A stretch of DNA of 64,000 bases from an uncultured Bacteroidales bacterium (GCA_944325435.1 CALVAC010000016.1:1-64000), one strand, 5' to 3'. Positions 48,973 through 58,572 are shown, numbered from the stretch's first letter. Notes: a model not told the origin generated them from the letters alone. Numbers and translations: made by a program.

Positions 48973-49254
48973 CTTTTTCCGGATTATAGTGATTAAAAAT
49001 ACCTTTCCACCGAAAGGAAAGACAAAGATGGTGAAAAAAATGTTACAAAAAAATCTTTTTCCTATTGTAATATTGAAATAATTTACATCTATCCGTTTCG
49101 GAATTCCCTAAACGATTAATTTATAAATTATTTATAATCAATATTTTACAAAGGTAAAAATTCAATAATCGCGCTATTTGCTAATGTTTTATAATTTATA
49201 ATAATTCAAAATTGAACATTGCCTGCTTTCCCGTTTCCTGGGCGTTTCTGAAGC
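48973..49254. other. A+T-rich gap upstream of dnaA
   Basis: This 282-bp spacer between dnaA and the MCE gene is very A+T-rich from about 49040 to 49215. It contains a perfect 14-bp palindrome TAATTTATAAATTA (49117-49130) and a hairpin at 49094-49114 around GGAATTCC. The dnaA promoter candidate lies at 49023-49030. I did not find clear TTATCCACA-type DnaA boxes, so an origin is possible but not supported. Confidence 0.4.
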
Positions 49255-50166
49255 CTAAAAAACGGAAATCCGAAGATATTTTTTAGGGTTTTCCTCTATT
49301 TTCCGGATCAGGCTGTCGATGTCCGACAGAAGCGCATCGATGGACTCGTAGACCTCGCCTCCAGAGAGAAGCCGGCCGATGCTTCCGTCCGGATCCTGTA
49401 TCCTGTCCGAAAGAGACCTGACGGATGCCACGAGCCCTTCAATGTCGCTCCTGTCAAGAGCCGAAGTCACACCGTTTATATTCGTCACTGTGGTGTCCGC
49501 CTTCTCCATAATGACTGTCAGCTGGCAGGATATCCTCTCCATATTGTCGATGAATGACTTCAACTCCTCCGACTTGCCGCCTACTTCCGCTGAAAGGGCC
49601 TCGACCCTGGACATGGTAGACTCGAGATGTGCGAGAGTCCTGGAGATGCTTCCCGGATCGACGGCCACAAGAATCCTGTTGACATTCTCCATTGCAGTCC
49701 CGAGACTGTCGACTGCAGATGATACCTTGTCCACAAGCGGGACTATCCCCTCCGTCACGGTAGAAATGAGATCCTGCTCGCGGAAAGGTTCAAGCTCAAC
49801 CTTGTTGACGGCATATTCATCCGAAGTCCCGAGATCGATCCTGATGCCCTTGCCTCCCATAATGTCAACGCTGTACAGGGTCATCCTGGAATCCACAGGA
49901 ATACGGAAATCTCGCAGTACCGAACAGCTGACTTCAAAAAGCCCTGTCTCCGGGTCATATTCCACATCCGAGACGGTTCCGGCCTTGTATCCCTTGACAA
50001 AGACAGGGGCGGATGGGACAAGCCCGGCCACATCATCATAATGCGAGATTACCGTGATCTCCCTGTTGAAAATGTCCTTTCCCCTCAGGAAATTGATCAG
50101 GACAAATGACACGGCCAGTATCACTGTCACGAAAAAACCTATCCGGAATTCCTTGCTGAATTTCAT
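49255..50166 (-). CDS. MlaD-family (MCE domain) lipid-transport protein
   Basis: A 303-residue protein with one N-terminal membrane anchor (about residues 8-26) and an MCE/MlaD domain, about 35-115 (ISHYDDVAGLVPSAPVFVKG, KAGTVSDVEYDPETGLFEVS). Coiled-coil helices continue to the C-terminus (LAHLESTMSRVEALSAEVGG). In Bacteroidota such proteins are the periplasmic substrate part of an ABC phospholipid-transport system; the permease and ATPase genes are not in this window. It follows the amidase gene by 31 bp in one transcript. Confidence 0.9.
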   Translation of the reverse strand: MKFSKEFRIGFFVTVILAVSFVLINFLRGKDIFNREITVISHYDDVAGLVPSAPVFVKGYKAGTVSDVEYDPETGLFEVSCSVLRDFRIPVDSRMTLYSVDIMGGKGIRIDLGTSDEYAVNKVELEPFREQDLISTVTEGIVPLVDKVSSAVDSLGTAMENVNRILVAVDPGSISRTLAHLESTMSRVEALSAEVGGKSEELKSFIDNMERISCQLTVIMEKADTTVTNINGVTSALDRSDIEGLVASVRSLSDRIQDPDGSIGRLLSGGEVYESIDALLSDIDSLIRKIEENPKKYLRISVF

Positions 50167-50197
50167 ATATGCTGCATTTGAAATGTTACATCCGATA

Positions 50198-51316
50198 TCA
50201 GAGCCTTGTCACGACCCCATCCTCTATCCTTACGACAAATGCATCCGGGAATTTCTTCCTGACGCTTGCAAGTGTACTTCTCGCCTTAGACTCGTCTCCG
50301 GACACACCTATGATATATTTATACATTTTTCCGGCTGGATATATTTCCGCGCTGTAGCCTTTGAGGGCACGGTCACCCTCCTTGAGCTTCCTGCTCAGAA
50401 GAAGTATCTGCACTCCGTACGAGGCCTTGTCCACGACCGCCTTGTCTGCCGGAGCGGCAACGGCTTTCTTTGTCTCCAGATCGACAGAATAGTCAAGGCT
50501 TCCATCGTATTTCTTCTTGAAGCTGGCAAAGGCATTGAACAGCCTTGTCGCTATCTGTTCCCTGCCTCCGGACGAATTGAGCACCTTCAGGTCCGCAGGG
50601 TTGGAGATGAACCCCAGTTCGAGCAGCACGGCAGGCATCGCCGTCTTCCACAGCACATAGAACGGATTCTGCGAAATTCCCCTGTTCGTGCGGAAAGGCC
50701 CTTTGGAAAGTTCGGAATCCACTTCTGCGGCAAAGAGTATGCTCTGTTCGTAGAAAGCGTTCTGCATCAGGTTGAACATTATGAATGATTCCGGATTGTC
50801 CGGATTGAAGCCCTGGTATTTCGTGGCATAGTCATCTTCCAGCAGGATTACGGAGTTCTCCCTGCGGCAAAGCTCCTGGTTGAACGAGAAGAGGTCACGG
50901 TCCTTGTTGCTGGACTGGCCGAGGATATGGGCGGAAAAGCCGTTCGGGGATGACTTGGAAAAGGAATTGATATGTATCGATATGAAAAGGTCGGCCTTGC
51001 TGCCGTTTGCAATCTCCGCCCTGTCATTCAGGGTCACATACCTGTCGGTAGTCCTCGTGTACACCACCTTGACATCAGGGTATGCGGACTGTATCTTCTG
51101 ACCCAGGAGCTTCGCTATGGCGAGTGTGATGTTCTTTTCGTATGTTCTCCTGTCCGGACTCACCGCCCCTGCATCCTTTCCGCCATGACCTGCATCTATT
51201 ACGACGGTCCTGAGCTTCAGGTCAGCCCCGGATCCTGCGGATGGCAGGGCATACACCGGCCCGGACAGGAAAGCAGGCAGAAGGAAGGACACAATATATT
51301 TGAGAGCTTTTTGCAT
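50198..51316 (-). CDS. N-acetylmuramoyl-L-alanine amidase with C-terminal SPOR-like domain
   Basis: A 372-residue exported peptidoglycan hydrolase (signal peptide, residues 1-23). The amidase_3 domain begins with VVIDAGHGGKDAG (zinc ligand His44); Glu60 follows in YEKN. Other marks are SKADLFISIHINS and AVLLELGFISNPADL. After a linker, about residues 290-370 (YGVQILLLSRKLKEGDRALK to KKFPDAFVVRIEDG) resemble a SPOR domain, which binds septal glycan strands. It is divergent from lptD and shares its promoter gap. Confidence 0.9.
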   Translation of the reverse strand: MQKALKYIVSFLLPAFLSGPVYALPSAGSGADLKLRTVVIDAGHGGKDAGAVSPDRRTYEKNITLAIAKLLGQKIQSAYPDVKVVYTRTTDRYVTLNDRAEIANGSKADLFISIHINSFSKSSPNGFSAHILGQSSNKDRDLFSFNQELCRRENSVILLEDDYATKYQGFNPDNPESFIMFNLMQNAFYEQSILFAAEVDSELSKGPFRTNRGISQNPFYVLWKTAMPAVLLELGFISNPADLKVLNSSGGREQIATRLFNAFASFKKKYDGSLDYSVDLETKKAVAAPADKAVVDKASYGVQILLLSRKLKEGDRALKGYSAEIYPAGKMYKYIIGVSGDESKARSTLASVRKKFPDAFVVRIEDGVVTRL

Positions 51317-51347
51317 TTGGTAATATTTGAAATTAGTCTTATTTTTG
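51316..51347 (+). promoter_or_regulatory. Vegetative promoter of lptD
   Basis: TTTG (51316-51319) is followed after 20 bp by TATTTTTG (51340-51347), both matching the Bacteroidota consensus. The divergent amidase gene has a minus-strand TAATTTTG at 51355-51362, so the two units share about 50 bp of control DNA. Confidence 0.65.
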
Positions 51348-51444
51348 CATTTTGCAAAATTAGCAAAAAAATGCTTATTTGACGAACAGGATGAATTTTA
51401 ATTCATATACAACTGCCGCTGCGGCATCAATATAGAATTTCAGG

Positions 51445-54234
51445 ATGTCGGAGACCGGGAGACGAAATAAGATGTCCTCATGGGAGAAACTGCTGTCGAT
51501 AGCTATCCTGCTGTCTGTCATCAGCTCTTTTACCGTATCATCCCAGGACGACAGGAGGGCGCGGAGAAACAGACTCAGGGCGGCTGAACGGACAGAGGCG
51601 GTCCAGGATACCGTGCAGATGTCCGATTCCATGCGAGCAGCCTTGGATTCCATCCGGTTCGTGACCGATTCGACGGCAAGGGCAGACTCCATAGCGAGGG
51701 CCGACTCTCTCGACCTGCTGAGCAAAAGTTCACTCGAACAGCCGGCTTTCTCCGCCGCAAAGGATTCCATAATAGAAGACTTCTCCGATGGAAAGCGGAT
51801 GATATACTACTACGGGGATGTGAGCGTCACCTACGGGACAATGAAACTCACCGCTGACTATATGGAATATGATATGCAGAAGCAGACTGTCTATGCGAGG
51901 GGCACCAAGGATTCCACCGGCACCTGGATAGGTCAGCCTACGATGGAGGATGGAGGCAAGACATATACCATGGAGGAGGTCCGCTACAATTTCGACACGC
52001 GCAAGGCCCGCATTACAAACATGATCACCCAGGAGTCCGAAGGCATCCTGCACGGCAAGAACATCAAGATGATGCCGGACCAGTCGATAAACATCACCAA
52101 AGGCAAATATACCGTCTGCGACTGCGAGCATCCGCACTATTACCTTCATCTGACAGCCGCAAAGGTCATGACCAAGCCATCCCAGAGGACTGTGTTCGGG
52201 CCGGCATATCCCGTGATAGAGGATGTCCCGCTGTTCCCCGTGGTTCTCCCTTTCGGATTCATTCCGAAAAGGCCTGACAGGGCGACCGGATTCCTTATGC
52301 CTACGTTCGGCGAGGAGGCATCCCGGGGATTCTTCATCAGGGATGTGGGTATGTATTTCGTGATAGGAGACTATTTCGACCTCTCGCTCACCGGAGACAT
52401 ATTCACATTGGGGTCGTGGGCCGTGGATGTCAATTCGAGGTACAAGGTCAACTACAAGTGCAACGGCAACTTCGCTCTCACATATTCCAACGACCAGACA
52501 GGAGAGAAGGGCAGCGAGGATTTCTTCCAGACCAGGAACTTCGCGGTGAGATGGAGCCATGCCCAGGACTCCAAGGCCAATCCGGGGATGTCTTTCTCGG
52601 CATCGGTCAACTTCTCCAGCCCTTCCAACAACAGGTACAACTCCACATCCGTACAGGAGGCTCTCCAGAACCAGATATCATCTTCGATATCATGGTCAAA
52701 GAACTGGGGTGGCAAGGTCAACCTTTCCGTGAACGCCCTCCACAGCCAGAGTTCGAGGGACAGTTCATACGCATTCACCCTGCCTAACGTGACGCTTTCA
52801 GTCAGCCGGTTCTATCCGTTCAAGCGTAAGAACAGGGTCGGGAAGCAGAAGTTCTACGAAGAGTTCTCGCTCGGATACAACACGACCCTGCAGAACAAGA
52901 TTAATTTCAAGGCATCCGAATTCAACCAGCCGGGATTCTGGGACAAGATGCAGAACGGTATGACACACAATTTCCAGATAGGTCTGCCGAACTTCACCCT
53001 GTTCAAATACATCAACTTCACTCCGAGCATCACATATTCGATGAACTGGTTCTTCAGGAAGACAGAGAGGGTCTACAACCCCGAGACGGACAGTGTGGAG
53101 GAGGTTGATGGAGGGATGTTCAACCATTTCGGAGCCACACACAACTATTCCGGCGGAATCTCCGCCAGCACGAGACTGTACGGTCTGTTCAATTTCGGCA
53201 AACACCATAAGCTCCAGGCAATCAGGCATGTCATCACACCATCCGTGAGCTTCAACTTCAGCCCGGAGAAAGCCACCTATTTCAACGGATACAGGACACT
53301 GAACTATGTGGATGCCCAGGGTGTCGAGAGGAGCCTGGACTATAACATCTATTCAGGACAGCTGTACTCAGCTCCTGGCAGGGGCAAGACTGCGAGCATG
53401 AGCCTTACGATAGGCAACAACCTTGAAGCCAAGGTCAGGGATCTCCAGGACACCACCGGAACAGGCACGAAAAAGATAAAGCTGATAGACAACCTGTCAC
53501 TTAACACTGGATACAATTTTCTCGCGGACTCGCTGAATATGAGCAATATAGGCATTTCCCTGTCCACATCCGTATTCGGGAAGGTGGGCATAAGCGGAAA
53601 CGCCAATTTCAGCCCGTATGCCGTCGTGCCTACGGGAGAAAGGACATACGCGACTGTCAACAGGTTCAACGGCAGCGTATACGGCTGGGACAAGCCGCTC
53701 AGACTTACCAATGCAAGCCTGTCCCTCTCCTATTCTTTCTCCGGGGAGGGCAAGATCAACGGCAACGACGGGACCGCGCAGGCCGGAGGAAATCCTGCAG
53801 ACAACTATACCAGAATATATTACCATCCGGTCACGGGAGAATACATACCTGGAGGCTGGCTATACTATATGAACCCCAACGCCCCGTGGTCAGTGAATCT
53901 CAACTATTCGTTCAATTACAGCCGCTCCTACTCGGTGGCATCATACCAGCTGCTGACAAACCACAGATATACCCAGACCCTCGGCATATCCGGAAACGTG
54001 AAGATAACCCCGGCCCTGGCCATAAACCTGACCACCGGATTTGACCTTATGGCGATGAAGATGACCACTACCCAGCTCAGCGCCACCTATGATCTGCACT
54101 GTTTCAACATATCCGTATCTTGGGTGCCGAGCGGTACTTGGCAGTCGTGGAGTTTCAGGATTGCTGCAAATGCGGCGGCCCTTGCTGACCTTCTGAGGTT
54201 CAAGAAGAGCAACAGCTACTGGGACAATTTCTAA
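51445..54234 (+). CDS. lptD: LPS-assembly protein LptD (Bacteroidota type)
   Basis: A 929-residue outer-membrane protein that inserts lipopolysaccharide into the outer leaflet. After the signal peptide is a Ser/Ala/Asp-rich stretch (SMRAALDSIRFVTDSTARAD), an OstA-like jellyroll (about 105-235, YGDVSVTYGTMKLTADYMEY) and a large barrel with LPFGFIPKRPDRATGFLMPT and many aromatic strands. The N-terminus may start at ATG 51472, which gives a cleaner signal (MSSWEKLLSIAILL). The Bacteroidota form is longer than E. coli LptD. Transcribed alone. Confidence 0.85.
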   Translation: MSETGRRNKMSSWEKLLSIAILLSVISSFTVSSQDDRRARRNRLRAAERTEAVQDTVQMSDSMRAALDSIRFVTDSTARADSIARADSLDLLSKSSLEQPAFSAAKDSIIEDFSDGKRMIYYYGDVSVTYGTMKLTADYMEYDMQKQTVYARGTKDSTGTWIGQPTMEDGGKTYTMEEVRYNFDTRKARITNMITQESEGILHGKNIKMMPDQSINITKGKYTVCDCEHPHYYLHLTAAKVMTKPSQRTVFGPAYPVIEDVPLFPVVLPFGFIPKRPDRATGFLMPTFGEEASRGFFIRDVGMYFVIGDYFDLSLTGDIFTLGSWAVDVNSRYKVNYKCNGNFALTYSNDQTGEKGSEDFFQTRNFAVRWSHAQDSKANPGMSFSASVNFSSPSNNRYNSTSVQEALQNQISSSISWSKNWGGKVNLSVNALHSQSSRDSSYAFTLPNVTLSVSRFYPFKRKNRVGKQKFYEEFSLGYNTTLQNKINFKASEFNQPGFWDKMQNGMTHNFQIGLPNFTLFKYINFTPSITYSMNWFFRKTERVYNPETDSVEEVDGGMFNHFGATHNYSGGISASTRLYGLFNFGKHHKLQAIRHVITPSVSFNFSPEKATYFNGYRTLNYVDAQGVERSLDYNIYSGQLYSAPGRGKTASMSLTIGNNLEAKVRDLQDTTGTGTKKIKLIDNLSLNTGYNFLADSLNMSNIGISLSTSVFGKVGISGNANFSPYAVVPTGERTYATVNRFNGSVYGWDKPLRLTNASLSLSYSFSGEGKINGNDGTAQAGGNPADNYTRIYYHPVTGEYIPGGWLYYMNPNAPWSVNLNYSFNYSRSYSVASYQLLTNHRYTQTLGISGNVKITPALAINLTTGFDLMAMKMTTTQLSATYDLHCFNISVSWVPSGTWQSWSFRIAANAAALADLLRFKKSNSYWDNF

Positions 54235-54292
54235 AAAACGGATGTTTTTTGCTAAAATTTGTGAAAAACTGCGTCTGGCAATGCCTGCGGGC

Positions 54293-54322
54293 TTGTTTTT
54301 ACCGATTTTTTATATACCTTTG
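54293..54322 (+). promoter_or_regulatory. Vegetative promoter of rho
   Basis: TTG (54293-54295), 19-bp spacer, TACCTTTG (54315-54322): an exact -7 box at consensus spacing. The start would lie near 54329, leaving a leader of about 106 nt before the rho ATG. That is long enough for the autoregulation by early termination known for rho in other bacteria. Confidence 0.7.
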
Positions 54323-54434
54323 CATTGTTATCCGAATTTTATCAGAAAATCAAGACAGATTCTGTTAGCCTGTCAAGGTTATTTCAGCCGTTATAGGATG
54401 TCTTGACATTTCTTAATCATTTATAATATTATCT

Positions 54435-56297
54435 ATGCACAAGATTATCGAGCTGAAGGATATGGAGCTTGAACAGCTGCAATCCATTGCATCTGAACTC
54501 AAGATCAAGAATGTGAAGAAGAAGGACAAGGAGTCGCTCATATATGAGATTCTCGACCAGGAAGCTGTGATTGATTCCAAGAATGCACCGGAGAAGAAGA
54601 GAAGGGGAAGACCGAAGAAGGAAAAGCCGGAAATGCCGGCACCGGCTGATGAATCAGTCAAGGAAGATACTGCACAGGCTGACAGCCAGGAGGCAAAGTC
54701 TCGGAAAAAAAGGACAAAAAAGGCTGATACAGCCGGCCAGACGGCAGAAGCCGCTGAACAGCCGGCGGTACAGACAGAAGAAAAGGCGACAGACGACAAG
54801 CAGCAGACAAAAGGCCGGAAACCGGGACGCAAACCCCGTCAGAAAGTCCAGCAGACCGAACCTGCGGAAACGAAGGAAGAGACAGCAGTCACGGAGGCCC
54901 CTGTCCAGGAGGCGGTAAAAAAAGCGGAGATCCCGGCCGAGACAGCGGCTGCAGAGAAAGAGACTCCGGAACAGATCCAGACATCCCGGGCAGAAGCGCG
55001 AGAACAGAACATGCAGCCTCAGATGCGCAGGAAAAGGGAGCGCATAGGCGGTGAGCAGAGGCAGCAGAACTACGGCAACGGCTATCATCAGAACGGCTAT
55101 CAGAACAATGGAGGATACCAGAACAACAATTACCAGAGACAGCAGTACCAGCAGCCGAAAATCGAGTTCGAGGGAGTGGTAGAGGCTACCGGAGTACTGG
55201 AGATTATGCCTGACGGATACGGGTTCCTGCGGTCATCCGACTACAACTATCTCAATTCCCCTGATGACATCTATGTTTCGCAGGGCCAGATAAAGGCGAA
55301 TGCACTCAAGACCGGGGACACGGTCACCGGCGAGATAAGGCCACCGAAAGAAGGGGACAAATATTTCCCGCTCGTCAAAATCAAATATGTCAACGGACGC
55401 ACCCCTGAATTCATCAGGGACAGGGTTCCTTTCGAATTCCTCACTCCCCTCTTCCCGGACGAAAAGTTCAACCTGCTCGGTCACGGGCACAATGACCTGT
55501 CATGCAGGATTGTGGACATGTTCACACCGATAGGCAAAGGACAGAGAGGACTCATAGTGGCACAGCCGAAGACCGGTAAGACCATGCTTCTCAAGTCCAT
55601 CGCAAACGCGATTGCCGACAACCACCCTGAAGTCTACATGATTGTGCTCCTGATTGACGAGCGTCCTGAAGAGGTGACAGACATGGCCCGGAGCGTCAAG
55701 GCTGAAGTGGTGGCTTCCACATTCGATGAACCTGCGGAAAGGCACGTCAAGGTTGCGAATATGGTACTTGAAAAGGCAAAGAGACTGGTCGAGTGCGGCC
55801 ATGATGTCATGATTTTCCTTGATTCCATCACCCGTCTCGCACGCGCATACAATACTGTACAGCCTGCATCAGGGAAAGTGCTTTCAGGAGGAGTGGATGC
55901 AAATGCCCTGCACAGGCCGAAGAGGTTCTTCGGTGCAGCGAGGAATATCGAAGGCGGAGGTTCGCTCACGATACTTGCCACAGCATTGACAGATACCGGA
56001 TCGAAAATGGATGATGTCATCTATGAAGAGTTCAAGGGTACAGGCAACATGGAGCTCCAGCTGGACCGCAGGCTCAGCAACAAGAGGCTCTTCCCTGCCG
56101 TGGATGTCACCCTGTCCAGCACCCGTCGCGATGATCTCCTCTACAATCCTGAACTTGCCAACCGCATCTGGATTGCGAGGAAATTCCTTGCGGACATGAC
56201 CCCTATCGAGGCAATGGAACTGCTTCAGGAGAGGATGGCAAAATATCCTACCAACGAGGCATTCCTGCAGAATATGGACAAGGACGAAGACTATTGA
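54435..56297 (+). CDS. rho: Transcription termination factor Rho with disordered insert
   Basis: A 620-residue hexameric RNA helicase, about 200 residues longer than E. coli Rho. Residues 1-45 are the N-terminal helical domain ([14 protein letters not shown]). Residues about 50-242 are a disordered insert: first Lys/Glu/Ala-rich, then Asn/Gln/Tyr/Gly-rich ([19 protein letters not shown]). The RNA-binding cold-shock-like domain follows (245-315, [20 protein letters not shown]). The ATPase core has Walker A AQPKTGKT (376-383), [20 protein letters not shown] and the Q-loop/R-loop region [21 protein letters not shown] strong intrinsic terminator follows the gene. Confidence 0.97.
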   Translation: MHKIIELKDMELEQLQSIASELKIKNVKKKDKESLIYEILDQEAVIDSKNAPEKKRRGRPKKEKPEMPAPADESVKEDTAQADSQEAKSRKKRTKKADTAGQTAEAAEQPAVQTEEKATDDKQQTKGRKPGRKPRQKVQQTEPAETKEETAVTEAPVQEAVKKAEIPAETAAAEKETPEQIQTSRAEAREQNMQPQMRRKRERIGGEQRQQNYGNGYHQNGYQNNGGYQNNNYQRQQYQQPKIEFEGVVEATGVLEIMPDGYGFLRSSDYNYLNSPDDIYVSQGQIKANALKTGDTVTGEIRPPKEGDKYFPLVKIKYVNGRTPEFIRDRVPFEFLTPLFPDEKFNLLGHGHNDLSCRIVDMFTPIGKGQRGLIVAQPKTGKTMLLKSIANAIADNHPEVYMIVLLIDERPEEVTDMARSVKAEVVASTFDEPAERHVKVANMVLEKAKRLVECGHDVMIFLDSITRLARAYNTVQPASGKVLSGGVDANALHRPKRFFGAARNIEGGGSLTILATALTDTGSKMDDVIYEEFKGTGNMELQLDRRLSNKRLFPAVDVTLSSTRRDDLLYNPELANRIWIARKFLADMTPIEAMELLQERMAKYPTNEAFLQNMDKDEDY

Positions 56298-56360
56298 CCT
56301 TGCAAGAGCATGGGCGGCCACGGTTTTTGAAAGTCAACAGTCAAATACAGCAAAAAAACG

Positions 56361-56405
56361 AGGATGTCTGGATATGCCGGTACCGGCTGCCAGACATCCT
56401 TTTAT
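56361..56405 (+). terminator. Strong intrinsic terminator of rho
   Basis: AGGATGTCTGG (56361-56371) pairs perfectly with 56390-56400. Inside is a second palindrome GCCGGTACCGGC. A T-run follows immediately (56400-56404). It lies 64 bp after the rho stop. The 140 bp beyond, up to the next gene at 56545, contain nothing I recognise. Confidence 0.9.
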
Positions 56406-56544
56406 TATGTCGGCAAATATGAACCCCAAACCTATATGAAGATTCTGCCTTGCTCCGGCAAATATTCCTATATTTCTAGCCTCCATCCATGAGCTCGTAA
56501 TAGATTCCGGAAACTACAGAAAAATATCTTACGTATTGAAATTA

Positions 56545-57174
56545 TCATAACATAGTTGTACCGTCAATATTGTATTCTATCAAATTAAAATATTCAATAA
56601 TCGCCTGTATATCAATATGTAATTCGTATTCTGACAATTTGTCTCTTGATAACAATCCTTTCCTGCATGCGTATGCCTTTCCTATATTCATTGCAAAATC
56701 GTTCGTTACATCCACGCCCAAAACCATAAGATCATCATGCCTAATCGTTATATTATTACTCACTTGATATGTTTTATCCCGATGCATAACAAAATAACAA
56801 TTACGCTTACATAAATTAAAATCATAGCCTATCATAACATCAGATATTGGTTCTGTCTCAACTTCTGGCTTCGGAAAATTGTAATAGTTTATCTTGTAGA
56901 ATTGTCCTGCTTGTGATATATCACCCGACTTTAGTTCATTAATGCTCCGAGCATCAGATGTTACAATTTCTATTATTTTGATTCCCGACTTCTTCTTTTC
57001 TTCCGTACACGGATGCGTAACACAAATTTCCAGAAAACACACCTCATCGTCACTTTCTTTTATCAATATATCTGGTCTGAAATCTCTGTAGGTACTTTCC
57101 TTTTTAACTGTAATATTTCTGCTATCTATTTCACAATACGGACATATAATTTTAAATTGTTCTTCAGAACACAA
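56545..57174 (-). CDS. CoiA-like nuclease domain, C-terminal part of an interrupted gene
   Basis: About 209 residues resembling the nuclease half of CoiA-like competence proteins: IICPYCEIDSRNITVKK, then RPDILIKESDDEVCFLEICV with Asp and Glu placed as in PD-(D/E)xK nucleases, and KKKSGIKIIEIVTSDARSIN. The only in-frame start near its beginning is TTG (57172-57174), with no ATG for over 100 codons. It lies in the same frame as the zinc-finger piece upstream, separated by a TAA (57196-57198) and seven sense codons. It therefore looks like the second half of one nonsense-interrupted gene. G+C is low (a third or so in places). Confidence 0.6.
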   Translation of the reverse strand: MCSEEQFKIICPYCEIDSRNITVKKESTYRDFRPDILIKESDDEVCFLEICVTHPCTEEKKKSGIKIIEIVTSDARSINELKSGDISQAGQFYKINYYNFPKPEVETEPISDVMIGYDFNLCKRNCYFVMHRDKTYQVSNNITIRHDDLMVLGVDVTNDFAMNIGKAYACRKGLLSRDKLSEYELHIDIQAIIEYFNLIEYNIDGTTML

Positions 57175-57195
57175 TCTGTCATATAAAAGCAGAAT

Positions 57196-57393
57196 TTATT
57201 TTTTGTGTAACCATTGATCATGGTTACAATTAGAAGACACTTCCTTATGTCTGAAATGCCATTCACGTTCCTGCCCCTGTACAGGAATCATTGGTTGATT
57301 ACAGTTACAGCAAATAAATTCCTGTCCTTTCTGCGCATCATCAATACTGACTTCCTGATAATACTTGTCAAAAGCTATTGTAAATTCAGCCAT
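57196..57393 (-). CDS. CoiA-like N-terminal zinc-finger part of an interrupted gene
   Basis: A 65-residue product from the ATG at 57393. It has the entry domain of CoiA-like proteins: a CCNCNQPMI knuckle, then WHFRHKEVSSNCNHDQWLHK, where HFRH and the following Cys are typical of a zinc-binding head that precedes the nuclease. The family normally continues straight into the nuclease domain; here a TAA ends the frame after WLHKK. The sequence after the stop stays open in the same frame into the nuclease part. Follows the 72-residue gene by 14 bp. Confidence 0.6.
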   Translation of the reverse strand: MAEFTIAFDKYYQEVSIDDAQKGQEFICCNCNQPMIPVQGQEREWHFRHKEVSSNCNHDQWLHKK

Positions 57394-57407
57394 CTTCCTC
57401 AATGTGA

Positions 57408-57626
57408 TTATTCAACTTCAAATTTGTTCAGTTCAGCCGTTATATTATAACAGGTATTATGAAAATCAGGTTCTCTGACCCTGACCAGATAGATAAGTTG
57501 TGCTCTTGCCTGACTTGCTTCGGCCTCGATTATCTTTATACATTCTTCATACGAACACTTTGAAGAAGGCGTAAATCCGCTCTCGCCTACGACAATTGAA
57601 CCTATCCTATAAATTTTATCGGGCAA
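57408..57626 (-). CDS. Small protein of unknown function with TTG start
   Basis: A 72-residue product that I do not recognise (RIGSIVVGESGFTPSSKCSY, ending NITAELNKFEVE). No ATG is available: the first usable start is TTG at 57626, or CTG about 33 bp earlier. It lies about 43 nt downstream of the predicted start of a very good promoter (57676-57707), which supports real expression. The open frame runs upstream through the promoter to a TGA, so it may be the rest of a longer gene that lost its beginning. It is first in a unit with the CoiA-like gene. Confidence 0.45.
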   Translation of the reverse strand: MPDKIYRIGSIVVGESGFTPSSKCSYEECIKIIEAEASQARAQLIYLVRVREPDFHNTCYNITAELNKFEVE

Positions 57627-57675
57627 CGGTTGATTTGTCTGTACAACAGGAATATATCCCCGTGACAGCCTGTTA

Positions 57676-57707
57676 CAAATATAGAGATATTTCTCTCATA
57701 AATCAAA
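57676..57707 (-). promoter_or_regulatory. Vegetative promoter of the CoiA-like unit
   Basis: On the minus strand TTTG (57704-57707), 20-bp spacer, TATATTTG (57676-57683): both boxes match. Transcription would start near 57669 and run through the 72-residue gene and the CoiA-like gene. Confidence 0.65.
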
Positions 57708-57744
57708 TGATATGACAATATATCAATGAATCAATGAACAACAA

Positions 57745-58572
57745 CTATTCAAACCTTATCATATCCGCAAGCTGGAGAAAATAATCGTTTGACCAGATGT
57801 CCAGTTCTTTGGGGTTCCTGACAAACGGAAGGACATCGCTCTTTACTTGATTGATATTAGTCGAAGCCAATCTGTCTTTCAATTGAGCCATGAACGCCTC
57901 CTGCGTAATTTCTTCATTGTTGAACTGGCGGACACGCTCTGCAAGATGGGCAAAATCAAGAGGAACATTGTGCCGGACATACCATTCGAAATCATACCAG
58001 TCACGACCTTTCACCCTGTTTTTCCAGCCCCTGTACACTAATGCGTGCATCTTCCCGGCAAACAAATCCGGCAGAGTGAAACAGCGTGTCATGAAGGAGT
58101 GAGGCTGTAGAAGCAGTTTTTGCTCAGTCCTGAAATTCAACGGAGGCTGGGTATCAACCTCAATTTTGATTTTTATGGATTTATCGGTCTGGAACGACAC
58201 GTCATATACATCCGTATTGTCTTTCAGGAAAGCGGATTCCACCTTTCCAAACCCCTTTTTGTCCTTCTTTTTAATCTCCACCTCACGACCGACAATGGCA
58301 AATTCATCGATTATGGGTTGGAAGTATTTCGTAAAATCAAACTTATCATCTGGCACCAGTAGGGAAAAATCCATATCCTCGCTGAAGCGTTGGAGGCCAT
58401 GAAATATTCTGAGGCAGGTACCGCCGTAGAAAGCGGCCACATCGAAGAAGCCGCCATTGTAGAGCCCTGCAAGTATCACCTGCTGGTTTACTTCAAATAT
58501 GGCATTCCGTCTCTGTTGCTCCGTAGCCATATCGTATGCCGAGAGCATATTGTCATAAATCTCATTCTTCAT
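57745..58572 (-). CDS. abiEii: AbiEii-type nucleotidyltransferase toxin
   Basis: A 275-residue toxin of a type IV toxin-antitoxin system. The nucleotidyltransferase core is GGTCLRIFHGLQRFSEDMDF, with the Gly-Gly and Ser-x-Asp-x-Asp sites intact, then KIKIEVDTQPP (third acidic residue) and LFAGKMHALVYRGWKNRVKG with RDWYDFEW. AbiEii toxins modify RNA 3' ends with nucleotides and stop growth, giving phage resistance by abortive infection. All catalytic residues look present. Its ATG overlaps the antitoxin stop by four bases. Confidence 0.92.
   Translation of the reverse strand: MKNEIYDNMLSAYDMATEQQRRNAIFEVNQQVILAGLYNGGFFDVAAFYGGTCLRIFHGLQRFSEDMDFSLLVPDDKFDFTKYFQPIIDEFAIVGREVEIKKKDKKGFGKVESAFLKDNTDVYDVSFQTDKSIKIKIEVDTQPPLNFRTEQKLLLQPHSFMTRCFTLPDLFAGKMHALVYRGWKNRVKGRDWYDFEWYVRHNVPLDFAHLAERVRQFNNEEITQEAFMAQLKDRLASTNINQVKSDVLPFVRNPKELDIWSNDYFLQLADMIRFE

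Noticed and set aside
48973..49254. Confirmed oriC beside dnaA
   Set aside because: No clear cluster of DnaA boxes; kept only as a possibility.
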